DNA of 64,000 nucleotides from Amycolatopsis sp. EV170708-02-1 (GTDB lineage: Bacteria > Actinomycetota > Actinomycetes > Mycobacteriales > Pseudonocardiaceae): the NCBI RefSeq assembly GCF_022479115.1, contig NZ_CP092497.1:434001-498000 (forward strand), in the 5' to 3' direction. Position numbers and translations under genes: made by a program. Below, in pieces: positions 48,999 to 56,974 of the stretch. Position 1 is the stretch's first letter; every line of letters begins with the position of its first letter. The notes below the pieces were generated by a model, which saw only the letters and a list, made by a program, of their open reading frames with translations, did no database searches and was not told the origin of the DNA.

Positions 48999-49466
48999 TC
49001 ACTTCGGCGGGCGCAGCCGCGGGGAAAGCTTGGTGAGCGCCAATTCCTCCAGCCGGCTCGAGATCTCCGCGAGCCCGGCGTCGAACCGGTCCAGATCCAC
49101 CCCCTTCTCGGACAGGTCTTCGCGAACGTGCTTCTCCACCTTCGCCCAGTCGTTGCGGTACCGGGTGGCGAGTTCCTTCCACGGCACACCGGCCAGCCCG
49201 GCGGCGAGGCCGCAGTCGTAGGCGAGCACGCCGCGCTCCATCAGGTACGCGATACCCGGGTAGCCGAGGTACCCCTGCCAGTAGGACCCGTTGTCGTTGG
49301 CCGTGATCGATCCCGCGGCCGGATCGTGGCGGACGTCGTAGGTCTTGGCCTTGTCCGACGACGTGACGCGCGCCGTGTCACCGTCGATCTCGACCCGTCC
49401 GTCGGCCACCGCGCCGAGCGCCTCGTAGATCTTGATGACCGGGGACGGCTTCCATGCGGTGGCCAA
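48999..49466 (-). CDS. Conserved hypothetical, coupled to the DUF1905 gene
   Basis: A protein of about 155 residues without a domain I can name. It begins ATAWKPSPVIKIYEALGAVADGRVEIDGDTARVTSSDKAKTYDVRHDP, a small beta-rich region, and continues SYWQGYLGYPGIAYLMERGVLAYDCGLAAGLAGVPWKELATRYRNDWAKVEKHV, which looks like an alpha-helical DNA- or protein-binding segment. I chose TTG 49466, one base beyond the DUF1905 stop (49468), because no ATG or GTG lies closer to the start of the conserved part. The two genes would be translationally coupled. Confidence 0.6.
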   Translation of the reverse strand: MATAWKPSPVIKIYEALGAVADGRVEIDGDTARVTSSDKAKTYDVRHDPAAGSITANDNGSYWQGYLGYPGIAYLMERGVLAYDCGLAAGLAGVPWKELATRYRNDWAKVEKHVREDLSEKGVDLDRFDAGLAEISSRLEELALTKLSPRLRPPK

Positions 49467-49467
49467 C

Positions 49468-49740
49468 TCAGCCCTCGAGCCGTTCGAGCAGGACGATGTC
49501 GACGGTGTCACCCTCCTCTTTGCCGATCGCCTTGCGCACGTCGGCCTTCACCGGCAGCTTGTGGGTGCCGTCCCCCAGCGCCATGAACGAGCTCCGGAAC
49601 GGATGCCCGTCGATCGTCCCGCGCACCTTCACCAGCCCTCTGGTGCCGAAGAACTCGGCGGAGCCGGGCATGATCACGTACGTCCAGCCGCCCTTCTCCG
49701 GGCTCTTGAGCAGCTTCGCGGTGAACTCTTTCTTGTCCAT
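49468..49740 (-). CDS. DUF1905-domain protein
   Basis: A 90-residue single-domain DUF1905 protein ([73 protein letters not shown], then [14 protein letters not shown]). The fold is a small beta-barrel and no activity is established. In other bacteria DUF1905 is often joined to a helical OmdA-like domain, whereas here a second, unrelated-looking gene follows immediately. Confidence 0.8.
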   Translation of the reverse strand: MDKKEFTAKLLKSPEKGGWTYVIMPGSAEFFGTRGLVKVRGTIDGHPFRSSFMALGDGTHKLPVKADVRKAIGKEEGDTVDIVLLERLEG

Positions 49741-49779
49741 GGAGCCACCCTACGACAGCGCACCGACGAAACCAGGCCC

Positions 49780-50286
49780 TCAGAGGGTGACTCGGATGCG
49801 CACGCGGCGGCCGACATCGCGGGCCCATGCCCGGATCGACGGCCAGTCGCGGAAATCGCCCGCCCACGGGCCCGCCGCCATGATCTTCCAGAACAGGCCG
49901 CTCGCGGTCTCCGGAGTGAGCTTTCCGCCGAAAGTGGCCGTGCGTTCGGCGTCGATCCTCGCGGCCAGCAGGGCGACTCCGGCGGGCAGGCTCACCCGTT
50001 TGCCCGCGGCGAGCGGCCCGCAAGGCCCGCTATGGAACAGCCAGACGGGGCGGTTCCGAAGCGCCTCCTCGTGCTCGGCGAGCAGGCGGACCGCCTCCGG
50101 GCGCCAGCGCCGGTGGTACAGCGCGCTTCCCACGATCACCGCGCCGTACGGCTCGACGTCCTCGACCTCGGCCGCGTCCAGCAGGTCGGCCGTCAGACCG
50201 CCTTCCCGCAGCTCGGCGGCGATCACCTCGGCGATCTCCCTTGTCCCACCGGATCTCCCGGCGTGGACGACGAGCACTGCGGTCAT
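49780..50286 (-). CDS. HemG-like flavodoxin-domain protein
   Basis: A 168-residue flavodoxin-fold protein. The FMN phosphate loop region is HAGRSGGTREIAEVIAAEL, followed by EVEDVEPYGAVIVGSALYHRRWRPEAVRLL and LFHSGPCG. This order resembles the flavodoxin domain of HemG and similar small FMN proteins, which move electrons. ATG 50286 is preferred (MTAVLVVHAG); the frame runs to 50355. It follows the nitric oxide synthase on the same strand after about 88 bp, so it may be its electron donor or simply an unrelated flavoprotein. Confidence 0.8.
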   Translation of the reverse strand: MTAVLVVHAGRSGGTREIAEVIAAELREGGLTADLLDAAEVEDVEPYGAVIVGSALYHRRWRPEAVRLLAEHEEALRNRPVWLFHSGPCGPLAAGKRVSLPAGVALLAARIDAERTATFGGKLTPETASGLFWKIMAAGPWAGDFRDWPSIRAWARDVGRRVRIRVTL

Positions 50287-50374
50287 GTCCCCATTGTCCG
50301 CGCGGTCGCAACCCGTGCCACCGTTCAGTCCATCGACACGCCGCATTCGGCTCACCTCTTCACCCGTCGGAGCG

Positions 50375-51583
50375 CTACCCGGGAGGCAGGAAGGCCGGCC
50401 TCGCGGCCGGGTCGGGTTCGTCGTAGTAGCGGTGGAACACGGCGGTCTGCCCGCCGGACAGCGGAGGGACGATCCAGCTCCACTCGGCCCGGCACCGGCG
50501 TCCCGCGCGCTCTTCCTTGGCGATATGCGTGAGGAACCGCCGCGATTCGGTGTGGTGGTCGGCGACGGTCACGCCCGCCGCGTCGAAGGAGTGCTGCACG
50601 GCCAGCGTCAGTTCCACCAGCGCGCGGTCGCGCCACAGGGTGCGCTCGGACTTCGTCGACAGGCCCATCAGATCGGCGATCACCGGCAGCAGGTCGTAGC
50701 GGTCGGCGTCGGCGAGGTTGCGCGCGCCGACCTCGGTGGCGAGGTACCAGCCGTTGAACGGTGCCGCGGGGTAGGTGAGGCCGCCGATGACCAGCCGCAT
50801 GTTGCTGATCGCCGGTACCGCGTGCCAGCGCAGGCCGAGCCCGGCGAACCAGCGGTGGTCGGGATGCGACAACGGGACTTCCAGCACGGCGTCCGGCGGC
50901 AGCCGGAACAAGCGCCGCTCCCCCGGCTCGGATTCGACGAGGAGCGGGAGGACGTCGAAGGAGCCTTTCCGTTCGGGCGGACGCCAGCCGTGCTCCCGGA
51001 CGGTCTCGGTGAAGTCGGCGTGGCGCGGATCGCCCAGTACCGAGCCGTCGCCGAGCCGATAGCCCGCGTACCGGACGAGCTGATCGTTGTGGATCTTCGG
51101 GCCGGGCCCCGCCGGGCCGTCCGGCGCGAACACGGTGATGGTCGAGCGGATCCGGCCACCCCGGGTCGCCTCCCGCAGATGGGCGACGCACTCGTCGGCG
51201 ACGGCGGCGGCGCCGACGACGTCACGGCGGTCCCGCACCTTCAACCCCTGCCAGTACAGCCTGCCGATGCACCGGGCGGAGTTCCGCCAGGCCACCCTGG
51301 CGCCGAACTCGAGCTCGGCGGCCGTGTGCCGGTAGGTACCGGTCGCGTCGATCTCGGCACGCACCCGGTCGAGCCGCGCGTCCAGCCGCGCCTGCCCACC
51401 GTCCGTTTCGGCGTGGAAGAGCCGGAGGAAGTCCTCGGCCTCCGCCAGGTCCACGCTCCGTTCCCGCGGCCGCACCTCCGGAGGCAAGCGAGGGATATCC
51501 GTCACCCGCATGGACGCCGTCGCCACCTCGGCTTCCCACTCTCCGAATTCGACGCCGGCACCGGCGGCGGGAACGATCACCAT
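50375..51583 (-). CDS. nos: Bacterial nitric oxide synthase, oxygenase domain only
   Basis: A heme/tetrahydrobiopterin enzyme of about 402 residues that would oxidise arginine to citrulline and nitric oxide. The heme-thiolate site is ARVAWRNSARCIGRLYWQGL with Cys about 105. The substrate site is NGWYLATEVGARNLADADRYDLLP with the catalytic Glu. There is no C-terminal reductase, as usual in bacteria, so it needs external electrons. The start is uncertain. ATG 51583 (MVIVPAAGAG) follows a GGAGG almost directly; the next ATG at 51511 has no good ribosome site. The frame itself extends to 51682. Confidence 0.9.
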   Translation of the reverse strand: MVIVPAAGAGVEFGEWEAEVATASMRVTDIPRLPPEVRPRERSVDLAEAEDFLRLFHAETDGGQARLDARLDRVRAEIDATGTYRHTAAELEFGARVAWRNSARCIGRLYWQGLKVRDRRDVVGAAAVADECVAHLREATRGGRIRSTITVFAPDGPAGPGPKIHNDQLVRYAGYRLGDGSVLGDPRHADFTETVREHGWRPPERKGSFDVLPLLVESEPGERRLFRLPPDAVLEVPLSHPDHRWFAGLGLRWHAVPAISNMRLVIGGLTYPAAPFNGWYLATEVGARNLADADRYDLLPVIADLMGLSTKSERTLWRDRALVELTLAVQHSFDAAGVTVADHHTESRRFLTHIAKEERAGRRCRAEWSWIVPPLSGGQTAVFHRYYDEPDPAARPAFLPPG

Positions 51584-51959
51584 TCCTCCTGCACTCGGAA
51601 ATGCCCGGAGGATCCCGTCTGATCGACGGGATGGCCAGGTCCGGACCAGGCAAAAGACGATACCCCACAGAAACGGGGCCACTATCCACCAAATGGCAGA
51701 AGCTTCGACCAGGCTGACATTTCGGCAGGTAGAAAGCTTGCCGACGACAATATTTGGAATTGAGTAAGACTTCGCGGGATATTCACCGAGTTTCCCCGAA
51801 CGAAATGATCAAACGCGGCCAAGATCACTTTATGATCGTCATTAATCACTCTTTCGAGCGTATTCACGCCTCACCCCTTCTGCTCTTTCCCCGTGCCGGT
51901 GTATTGACCCGCTTCCGCCGCCGCTAGAGTGCGGGGAGCTCCGAGGCGAAAGGAAAATC
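51584..51959. other. AT-rich intergenic region upstream of nos
   Basis: Between the nos and CobW-family genes, about 51640-51850 is markedly less GC-rich than its surroundings. A palindrome CCCGTC-TGATC-GACGGG lies at 51614-51630. A 61-codon minus-strand frame (51682-51867, MNTLERVINDDHKVILAAFDHF...) is open but without support. The region probably holds the divergent promoters. Confidence 0.4.
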
Positions 51960-52976
51960 GTGGTCGACAGGCGGATTCCGGTCATCCTGGTCGCGGGCTT
52001 CCTCGGCTCCGGCAAGACCACCCTGCTCAACCACCTGCTGGCGAACCGGCAGGGTGCGCGGATCGGGGTCGTGGTCAACGACTTCGGCAGCATCGCGGTC
52101 GACGCGATGGCCGTCTCCGGCCAGGTCGATACCATGATGTCGTTCGGCAACGGCTGCCTGTGCTGCGCCGTCGACGCGAGCGGCCTCGACGCCATGCTCG
52201 CGAAGCTCTCCGAGGCCGAGGCCGGGATCGACGTCATCGTGATCGAAGCCAGCGGACTCGCCGAACCGCGTGACCTCATCCGCCTGATGATCGCCAGCGA
52301 GAACCCCGCCATCGCCTACGGCGGACTGGTCGAGCTCGTCGACACCGCCGAGTTCGAGTCGACCAGGAAGCGGCATCCGGAACTGGACGAGCACCTCGGG
52401 TTCGCCGACCTCGTCGTGCTCAACAAGACCGACCGGACCGACGAGGACACCCTGGCCAAACTGCGCGGCACGATCGACGAGATCGCGCCCGGCACGCCGG
52501 TGATCGAGACCTCCCACGGCCGGATCGATCCCACCCTGTTCTTCGACGCCCGGCCGCGTGAACGGGCGGGCCAGATGTCGTTCGACGACCTCCGCGAGGA
52601 GGAGCACGACCACGAGCACCACTTCCACACCGCGTACGACAGCGTCGCCTTCACCACCGAACGCCCGCTGGACCCTCGACGGCTGATGGACTTCCTCGAA
52701 CAGCGCCCCGGCGGGCTCTACCGGATCAAGGGGTTCCTCGACTTCGGCCCGAACGGCCCGCGGTCCCGGTTCGGCCTGCACACGGTGGGCTCGTTCATCC
52801 AGCTGGACCGGTCGGCGTGGCCGTCCGGCCAGCCGCGCCGGAGCGAACTGGTGCTGATCGGTTCGGGGATCGACACCGACGCCGTCACCGCGCGCCTCGA
52901 AGACTGTGTCGCGGACGATCCCGGCGTCGTCGACGAACGCGCCATGCTGCGCGTCCTGCGGTTCATTCAGGACTGA
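51960..52976 (+). CDS. COG0523 (CobW/ZNG-like) GTPase metallochaperone
   Basis: A 338-residue G3E GTPase. The P-loop is GFLGSGKTTLL, the metal motif CxCC appears in FGNGCLCCAVD, and the switch/specificity loop NKTD is in VVLNKTDRTDEDT. A His-rich linker (EEEHDHEHHFH) at about residues 218-228 is a metal-binding feature typical of zinc-transfer members. The C-terminal CobW domain follows (LDPRRLMDFLEQRPGGLYRIKGFLDF). It would use GTP hydrolysis to deliver Zn or Co to a client enzyme. GTG 51960 has AGGAAA just upstream. No Zur-type site was identified. Confidence 0.9.
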   Translation: MVDRRIPVILVAGFLGSGKTTLLNHLLANRQGARIGVVVNDFGSIAVDAMAVSGQVDTMMSFGNGCLCCAVDASGLDAMLAKLSEAEAGIDVIVIEASGLAEPRDLIRLMIASENPAIAYGGLVELVDTAEFESTRKRHPELDEHLGFADLVVLNKTDRTDEDTLAKLRGTIDEIAPGTPVIETSHGRIDPTLFFDARPRERAGQMSFDDLREEEHDHEHHFHTAYDSVAFTTERPLDPRRLMDFLEQRPGGLYRIKGFLDFGPNGPRSRFGLHTVGSFIQLDRSAWPSGQPRRSELVLIGSGIDTDAVTARLEDCVADDPGVVDERAMLRVLRFIQD

Positions 52977-52994
52977 CACGCTCGCCCCGCTCAC

Positions 52995-53155
52995 CAGCCG
53001 ATCTCGCGTGTCCGGGCCCGTATCTCCCGTGATCAGAGACGACACTCGCGTGCTTGGACGCGTATCTCACGTGATCGAAAGCGATACTCGTCCTGATGGC
53101 GAGTTACGCCTCCAAACACGCGAGTGTCGCCGCCAAGCACGCGAGTTACGCCTTG
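52995..53155. repeat. Inverted and direct copies of an ACTCGCGTG repeat
   Basis: The core ACTCGCGTGCTTGG-like unit occurs about twice in forward orientation (about 53003 and 53044) and twice inverted (about 53113-53153). The two halves could form a large imperfect stem. It separates the CobW-family gene from the next small gene and lacks coding character. Confidence 0.55.
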
Positions 53156-53261
53156 CGAGACACGCCGAAGGCCGAAATACCGCGAATCGCGGCGCGTCTG
53201 CTTGACACTGGTTTCCGGAAGGAATCTCGAGCTGGACCACCTGTATCGGGAGGACAGTTCC

Positions 53262-53531
53262 ATGACGAACACCGCCGGACGCTGGTACCTGGTCGGCGCG
53301 CTGCCGGAGGACTCCCCCGCCGCGCACCTGATGACCCGCTCCGAAGACCTCCGGTACCGGCGTTCCGCCTGCGGGGACAAGGAATCCCGGCTGTGGACGC
53401 CGGTGGATCTCACCACCACCGACGTCGCCCCGTGCCCGCGGTGCGCCGCGACCCTGCCCGGCCACCGGTCCGCCCGCAAGGCCGAACCCGCCGCCGTGAA
53501 CACGCAACTCGCCTTCGACCTGCCGCTCTGA
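53262..53531 (+). CDS. Small Cys-containing protein of unknown function
   Basis: An 89-residue protein. It starts MTNTAGRWYLVGALPEDSPAAHLM and contains C-GDKESRLWTPVDLTTTDVAP-CPRC, so three Cys are spaced like part of a small zinc ribbon with a fourth ligand (His or Asp) unclear. GGGAGG at about 53248-53254 supports ATG 53262; the frame extends to 53124. A TTGACA hexamer at about 53202 may be its -35. The family is not recognised. Confidence 0.6.
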   Translation: MTNTAGRWYLVGALPEDSPAAHLMTRSEDLRYRRSACGDKESRLWTPVDLTTTDVAPCPRCAATLPGHRSARKAEPAAVNTQLAFDLPL

Positions 53532-53534
53532 ACC

Positions 53535-53596
53535 GCGTTTAGTCCTCTGAATGCGGTAATTGCGCGCGCAAGGACCGCGTTCAGAGGACTAAACGC
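53535..53596. terminator. 17-bp palindrome between convergent gene tails
   Basis: Arms GCGTTTAGTCCTCTGAA (53535-53551) and TTCAGAGGACTAAACGC (53580-53596) are perfect, and an additional six positions pair apart from one wobble. The right arm contains the stop codon of the polymerase gene (ends 53589). Confidence 0.75.
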
Positions 53597-54596
53597 CTTC
53601 TTTCTTCGCCCGGCTCGGCGCCACCCGGGGCGGCTCGTTCGGCATCTTCGGGTAGACGGGCGGCCAAGGCGCGTCCATCAGCCCGTTCGCCATGTCCTTC
53701 CTGGACATTTCCAGCAGCGGCTCGATCGACTGCGGTTCCGTTGCCGCCCAAGGGTCTCCGCGTTCGGCGAGACGAGCGGGCACAGTGGACAGGGTGAGCT
53801 TGTCCGGCTCGACGGTCTCCAGTTCGTCCCAGCCGATCGGCGTCGACACCTGCCCGCCGACCCGCGGCCGCACGCACCACGCGCCGAACACCGTCTTGTG
53901 CGGCGCGTTCTGGTTGAAGTCGACGAACACGCGGGAGCCGCGTTCTTCCTTCCACCACTGCGCCGTCATCTCCTCCGGGTGGCGGCGTTCGAGCTCGCGG
54001 GCGAGCGCGACGGCGGCCGCGCGGACCTCGTAGGCGTCCCACCTCGGTTCCAGTGGCACATAAAGATGCAGGCCGCGCGAGCCCGAGGTCTTCAGCTGCG
54101 CGGTGATGCCCAGCTCGTCGAGCAACGCCTTCGTGAGGATGGCACCGTGCCGCAACTCGGGGAACCCGATCCCCGGTGACGGGTCGAGGTCGACACGCAG
54201 CTGGTCGCTGATGTCCGGCGCGTCGGCCCGGTTCGGCCAGACGTGGAAACCGAGGCAGCCCTGATTGACCGCCCAGACGACGTGCGCGAGGTCCTTCGCC
54301 ACGAGCGCGTCCGAAGTGGTGCCGTTCGGAGTGGACACCACGGTCGTGGTCAGCCAGCCGGGCGCGTTCTTCGGGACCCGCTTCTGGAACCACGACTTCC
54401 CGCCGGCCCCGTCGGGATAGCGTTCCAGCAGCAGGGGCCGGTCGCCGAGTTGCGCCAGCAGCGGGACCGAGACCGCGCGGTAGTACTCGACGAGGTCCAA
54501 TTTGGTCTCGCCGTGCTCCGGGAAGTAGACCTTGCCCGGATTGGACACCGTGAACTCGACGCCGTCGAGGTCCAGCGTGACCGGCTCCGCTTTCAT
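53589..54596 (-). CDS. LigD-type polymerase/primase (PolDom)
   Basis: A 335-residue stand-alone archaeo-eukaryotic-primase-like polymerase domain of the LigD family. It shows EFTVSNPGKVYFPEHGETKLDLVEYYRAV at the start, then LGFHVWPNRADAPDISDQLRVDLDPSPG with the metal-binding Asp pair, and KTSGSRGLHLYVPLEPRW. LigD polymerases fill gaps and add nucleotides during Ku-dependent end joining. Its ATG overlaps the ligase stop (54593-54596), so the two act as a split version of LigD. No nuclease domain or Ku gene is nearby. Confidence 0.92.
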   Translation of the reverse strand: MKAEPVTLDLDGVEFTVSNPGKVYFPEHGETKLDLVEYYRAVSVPLLAQLGDRPLLLERYPDGAGGKSWFQKRVPKNAPGWLTTTVVSTPNGTTSDALVAKDLAHVVWAVNQGCLGFHVWPNRADAPDISDQLRVDLDPSPGIGFPELRHGAILTKALLDELGITAQLKTSGSRGLHLYVPLEPRWDAYEVRAAAVALARELERRHPEEMTAQWWKEERGSRVFVDFNQNAPHKTVFGAWCVRPRVGGQVSTPIGWDELETVEPDKLTLSTVPARLAERGDPWAATEPQSIEPLLEMSRKDMANGLMDAPWPPVYPKMPNEPPRVAPSRAKKEGV

Positions 54597-55672
54597 GTTT
54601 CCCCCAGCTCGGTGAACATGGTGACCAGCTCGGCGGGCGGGACCTCTTCGAGCTGCGCGTACGTGCAGGAGGCCGGGTCACGGTCGGGGCGGAAGCGCAC
54701 GAGCCTCCCGCCATGACGGAACCGGGTGCCCTCGACGTGTTCGTAGCGGACCTCGGCGACCCATTCGATACGCACCGGCTCCCAGCTCAGGTCCTTCTTC
54801 GGCGCCCACCGGCTGCCCGCGCCCGGCATCCGCCCGCCGGCCTCCTCGTGGGCTTCGGCCCACTCGCGCCAGGGATGATTCTCCAGCGCGTTCTCCCGCA
54901 GCGGCGCGAGCTCGTCCACCAGCTCACGGCGCCTCGCGGCGGTGAAACTGCTGGCCACGCCCACATGGTGCAGGACGCCTTCGTCGTTGTAGAGCCCGAG
55001 CAGCAGCGACCCGACCCCGGCCCCGTCCTTGTGCCACCGGAATCCGGCGACGACGCAGTCCGCGGTGCGCTGATGCTTGACCTTCCACATCACCCGCTTG
55101 TCCTGTTCGTACGGCGCGTCGGCGGGTTTGGCCATCACTCCGTCGAAGCCCGCGCCCTCGAAGCGGGTGAACCAGTCCTGTGCGACGTCGGGATCTTCGG
55201 ACAGAGGGGTGAGGTGCACCCGGGCGAACTTCGTGTCGACCACGCTTTCGAGCAGTTTCCGCCGCTCCGCGAACGGTTCCGGCGTGAGATCCCGCTCGTG
55301 AAGGGCGAGCAGGTCGAACACGACGAAACTGGCCGGTGTCTCCTCGGCGAGTTTGTTCACGCGGGACGCCGCCGGATGCAGGCGCAGCTGGAGCGCCTCG
55401 AAATCGAGCCCTCCCTCGGTGACCAGCACGATCTCGCCGTCGACGACGCAGCGCTCGGGCAGCGCGTCCTTGAGCAGCTCGACCAGCTCGGGGAAGTACC
55501 TCGTCAGCGGCCTGTCGTTGCGCGAGCCCAGCACGACCTCGTCGCCGTCGCGGAAGACCACGCAGCGGAAGCCGTCCCACTTCGGCTCGTACAGCAGCCC
55601 CGGCGTGCGCGGCAGTTCGTGCACGGCCTTGGCCAGCATCGGCTTGACGGGCGGCATCACGGGCAGTTCCAC
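54593..55672 (-). CDS. ligC: ATP-dependent DNA ligase (LigC-like)
   Basis: A 359-residue ATP-dependent ligase. The nucleotidyltransferase motif I is LLYEPKWDGFR, with the AMP-accepting Lys in EPKWDGFRCVVF. Motif III is FVVFDLLALHERDL, motif IV EGAGFDGVMAK and motif V WKVKHQRTADCVV. An OB-fold follows to the C-terminus. Size matches LigC-class enzymes rather than full LigD. It is the first gene of a two-gene operon with the polymerase gene. Its likely role is repair of breaks or gaps. Confidence 0.92.
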   Translation of the reverse strand: MELPVMPPVKPMLAKAVHELPRTPGLLYEPKWDGFRCVVFRDGDEVVLGSRNDRPLTRYFPELVELLKDALPERCVVDGEIVLVTEGGLDFEALQLRLHPAASRVNKLAEETPASFVVFDLLALHERDLTPEPFAERRKLLESVVDTKFARVHLTPLSEDPDVAQDWFTRFEGAGFDGVMAKPADAPYEQDKRVMWKVKHQRTADCVVAGFRWHKDGAGVGSLLLGLYNDEGVLHHVGVASSFTAARRRELVDELAPLRENALENHPWREWAEAHEEAGGRMPGAGSRWAPKKDLSWEPVRIEWVAEVRYEHVEGTRFRHGGRLVRFRPDRDPASCTYAQLEEVPPAELVTMFTELGET

Positions 55673-55711
55673 GAGGCGATCCTAAGCCGCGCCACTGACA
55701 AAAGCGCGACG

Positions 55712-56854
55712 TCAGAGCTCGGCAAGCAGGAGCCCGCTGCGCGGTTTCGGCGTGAAATAGGTGGCCTTCCTCGGCATCCGCGACCCGGCCGCGTGCACGG
55801 CGAGCACCTCCGCGTACGGGACCGGGGCCAGCAGCAGCACCGCGTCCGCGTCGTCGGGCACCGGCACGCCGGGCAGCAGCGGACGCACGTTCGGCCCTTC
55901 CGGATCGACGCCGAGCGCCGCGCGGAGCAGCTCCTGCTCGACCACCGCGTGGTCTCCGCCCGCCTTGCCGAGCGACACGCGGAAAGCCGACGTCCCCGCC
56001 ACCACGGTCACCTCGCCCGCCTCGGACGGCGGCGCCGCCGGACCGGGGTGGACGTCGTATCCCGCCTCCGTCCAGCGCCGGATCAGGGTGTCCGCGTCGA
56101 ATCCGGTGCCGGCGAGCACCCGGTGGATGGGCCCGATCCGCAGCCCCGGCCCGCCGGTGACCAGCGCCAGCAGCGCGCCGCGCCCCGAAGCGGCGGCGGC
56201 CGCGACCCGGTGGTTGCCGTCCGCGACCAGGAGGTCCAGGCCGTCCAGGGTCGCCAGCAGCCGGTCCTGGTCTTCACCGGGACCGGTGAGCCACAGTTCG
56301 TGCTTGCGGCCCGCGCCGTCCACTGTGGACAGGCTGGGCACCCGGCCCCGGCAGATCCGTTCGATCAGCGCGGTCAGCCCGCGACCGCCGGTCGCGGGGA
56401 CCAGCATCGCCGCGCTCGTCGCGACACCGAGCCCGGCGAGCATCGCGGCCCGTTCCGCGACGACGTCCGGATAGACGTCCTCGGTGTGCCGGACCCTGGT
56501 CACGCCGTCGTCCCGGACCGCGGCCGGGTCGACCAGGCAGAGCACGCCCAGCGCGACCCCGTCCGGCCCGTCGATGCGATACGGCGCGACCACGGCGGAG
56601 ACCGGGCGGTAATGCCGCTCCCGGATCCGCTCGAACGTCGCCCTGGCCTGCGGCAACGCGGCCTCGATCGAGAGCCCGCCCGCCAGCGCGGCCGGGGTCC
56701 TCGCCGGATGCTGCACCGCCAGCAGGCTGTCGCCGTGGGCCCCGGCGAGCGCGGCGGCCACCCGGTCCGGGTCGGCGAACTCGTCGACGTCGGGCCCCGG
56801 GACGGTGTCGCGGACTACCCAGCCACGGTCGATCGGGCGGATCCAGGTGCTCAT
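55712..56854 (-). CDS. DUF1015-family protein
   Basis: A 380-residue protein of the DUF1015 family. It shows WIRPIDRGWVVRDTVPGPDVDEFADPDRVAAALAGAHGDSLLAVQHP near the start, DGLDLLVADGNHRVAAAAASG with the conserved DGNHR, and MPRKATYFTPKPRSGLLL at the end. A nucleoside-phosphate-binding or kinase-like activity has been proposed for relatives, but the function is not established. ATG 56854 is MSTWIRPID; the frame extends to 56929 over the divergent exporter's leader. It has no co-directional partner nearby. Confidence 0.85.
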   Translation of the reverse strand: MSTWIRPIDRGWVVRDTVPGPDVDEFADPDRVAAALAGAHGDSLLAVQHPARTPAALAGGLSIEAALPQARATFERIRERHYRPVSAVVAPYRIDGPDGVALGVLCLVDPAAVRDDGVTRVRHTEDVYPDVVAERAAMLAGLGVATSAAMLVPATGGRGLTALIERICRGRVPSLSTVDGAGRKHELWLTGPGEDQDRLLATLDGLDLLVADGNHRVAAAAASGRGALLALVTGGPGLRIGPIHRVLAGTGFDADTLIRRWTEAGYDVHPGPAAPPSEAGEVTVVAGTSAFRVSLGKAGGDHAVVEQELLRAALGVDPEGPNVRPLLPGVPVPDDADAVLLLAPVPYAEVLAVHAAGSRMPRKATYFTPKPRSGLLLAEL

Positions 56855-56974
56855 CCGATCCATTTTGCGGGATAGCTCACGGAAAAAATCGGTCCCATGA
56901 CCGGGTGTCTCCGTGGAATGCTTACCCATGCGAAGTAGTTGACGTCGTTCATGAGCCTGAGGAGACCGTCACAG

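Noticed and set aside
51682..51867. 61-codon minus-strand frame (MNTLERVINDD...)
   Set aside because: Only a weak start context, no recognisable domain, and it lies in the AT-rich regulatory island; mentioned but not called as a gene.
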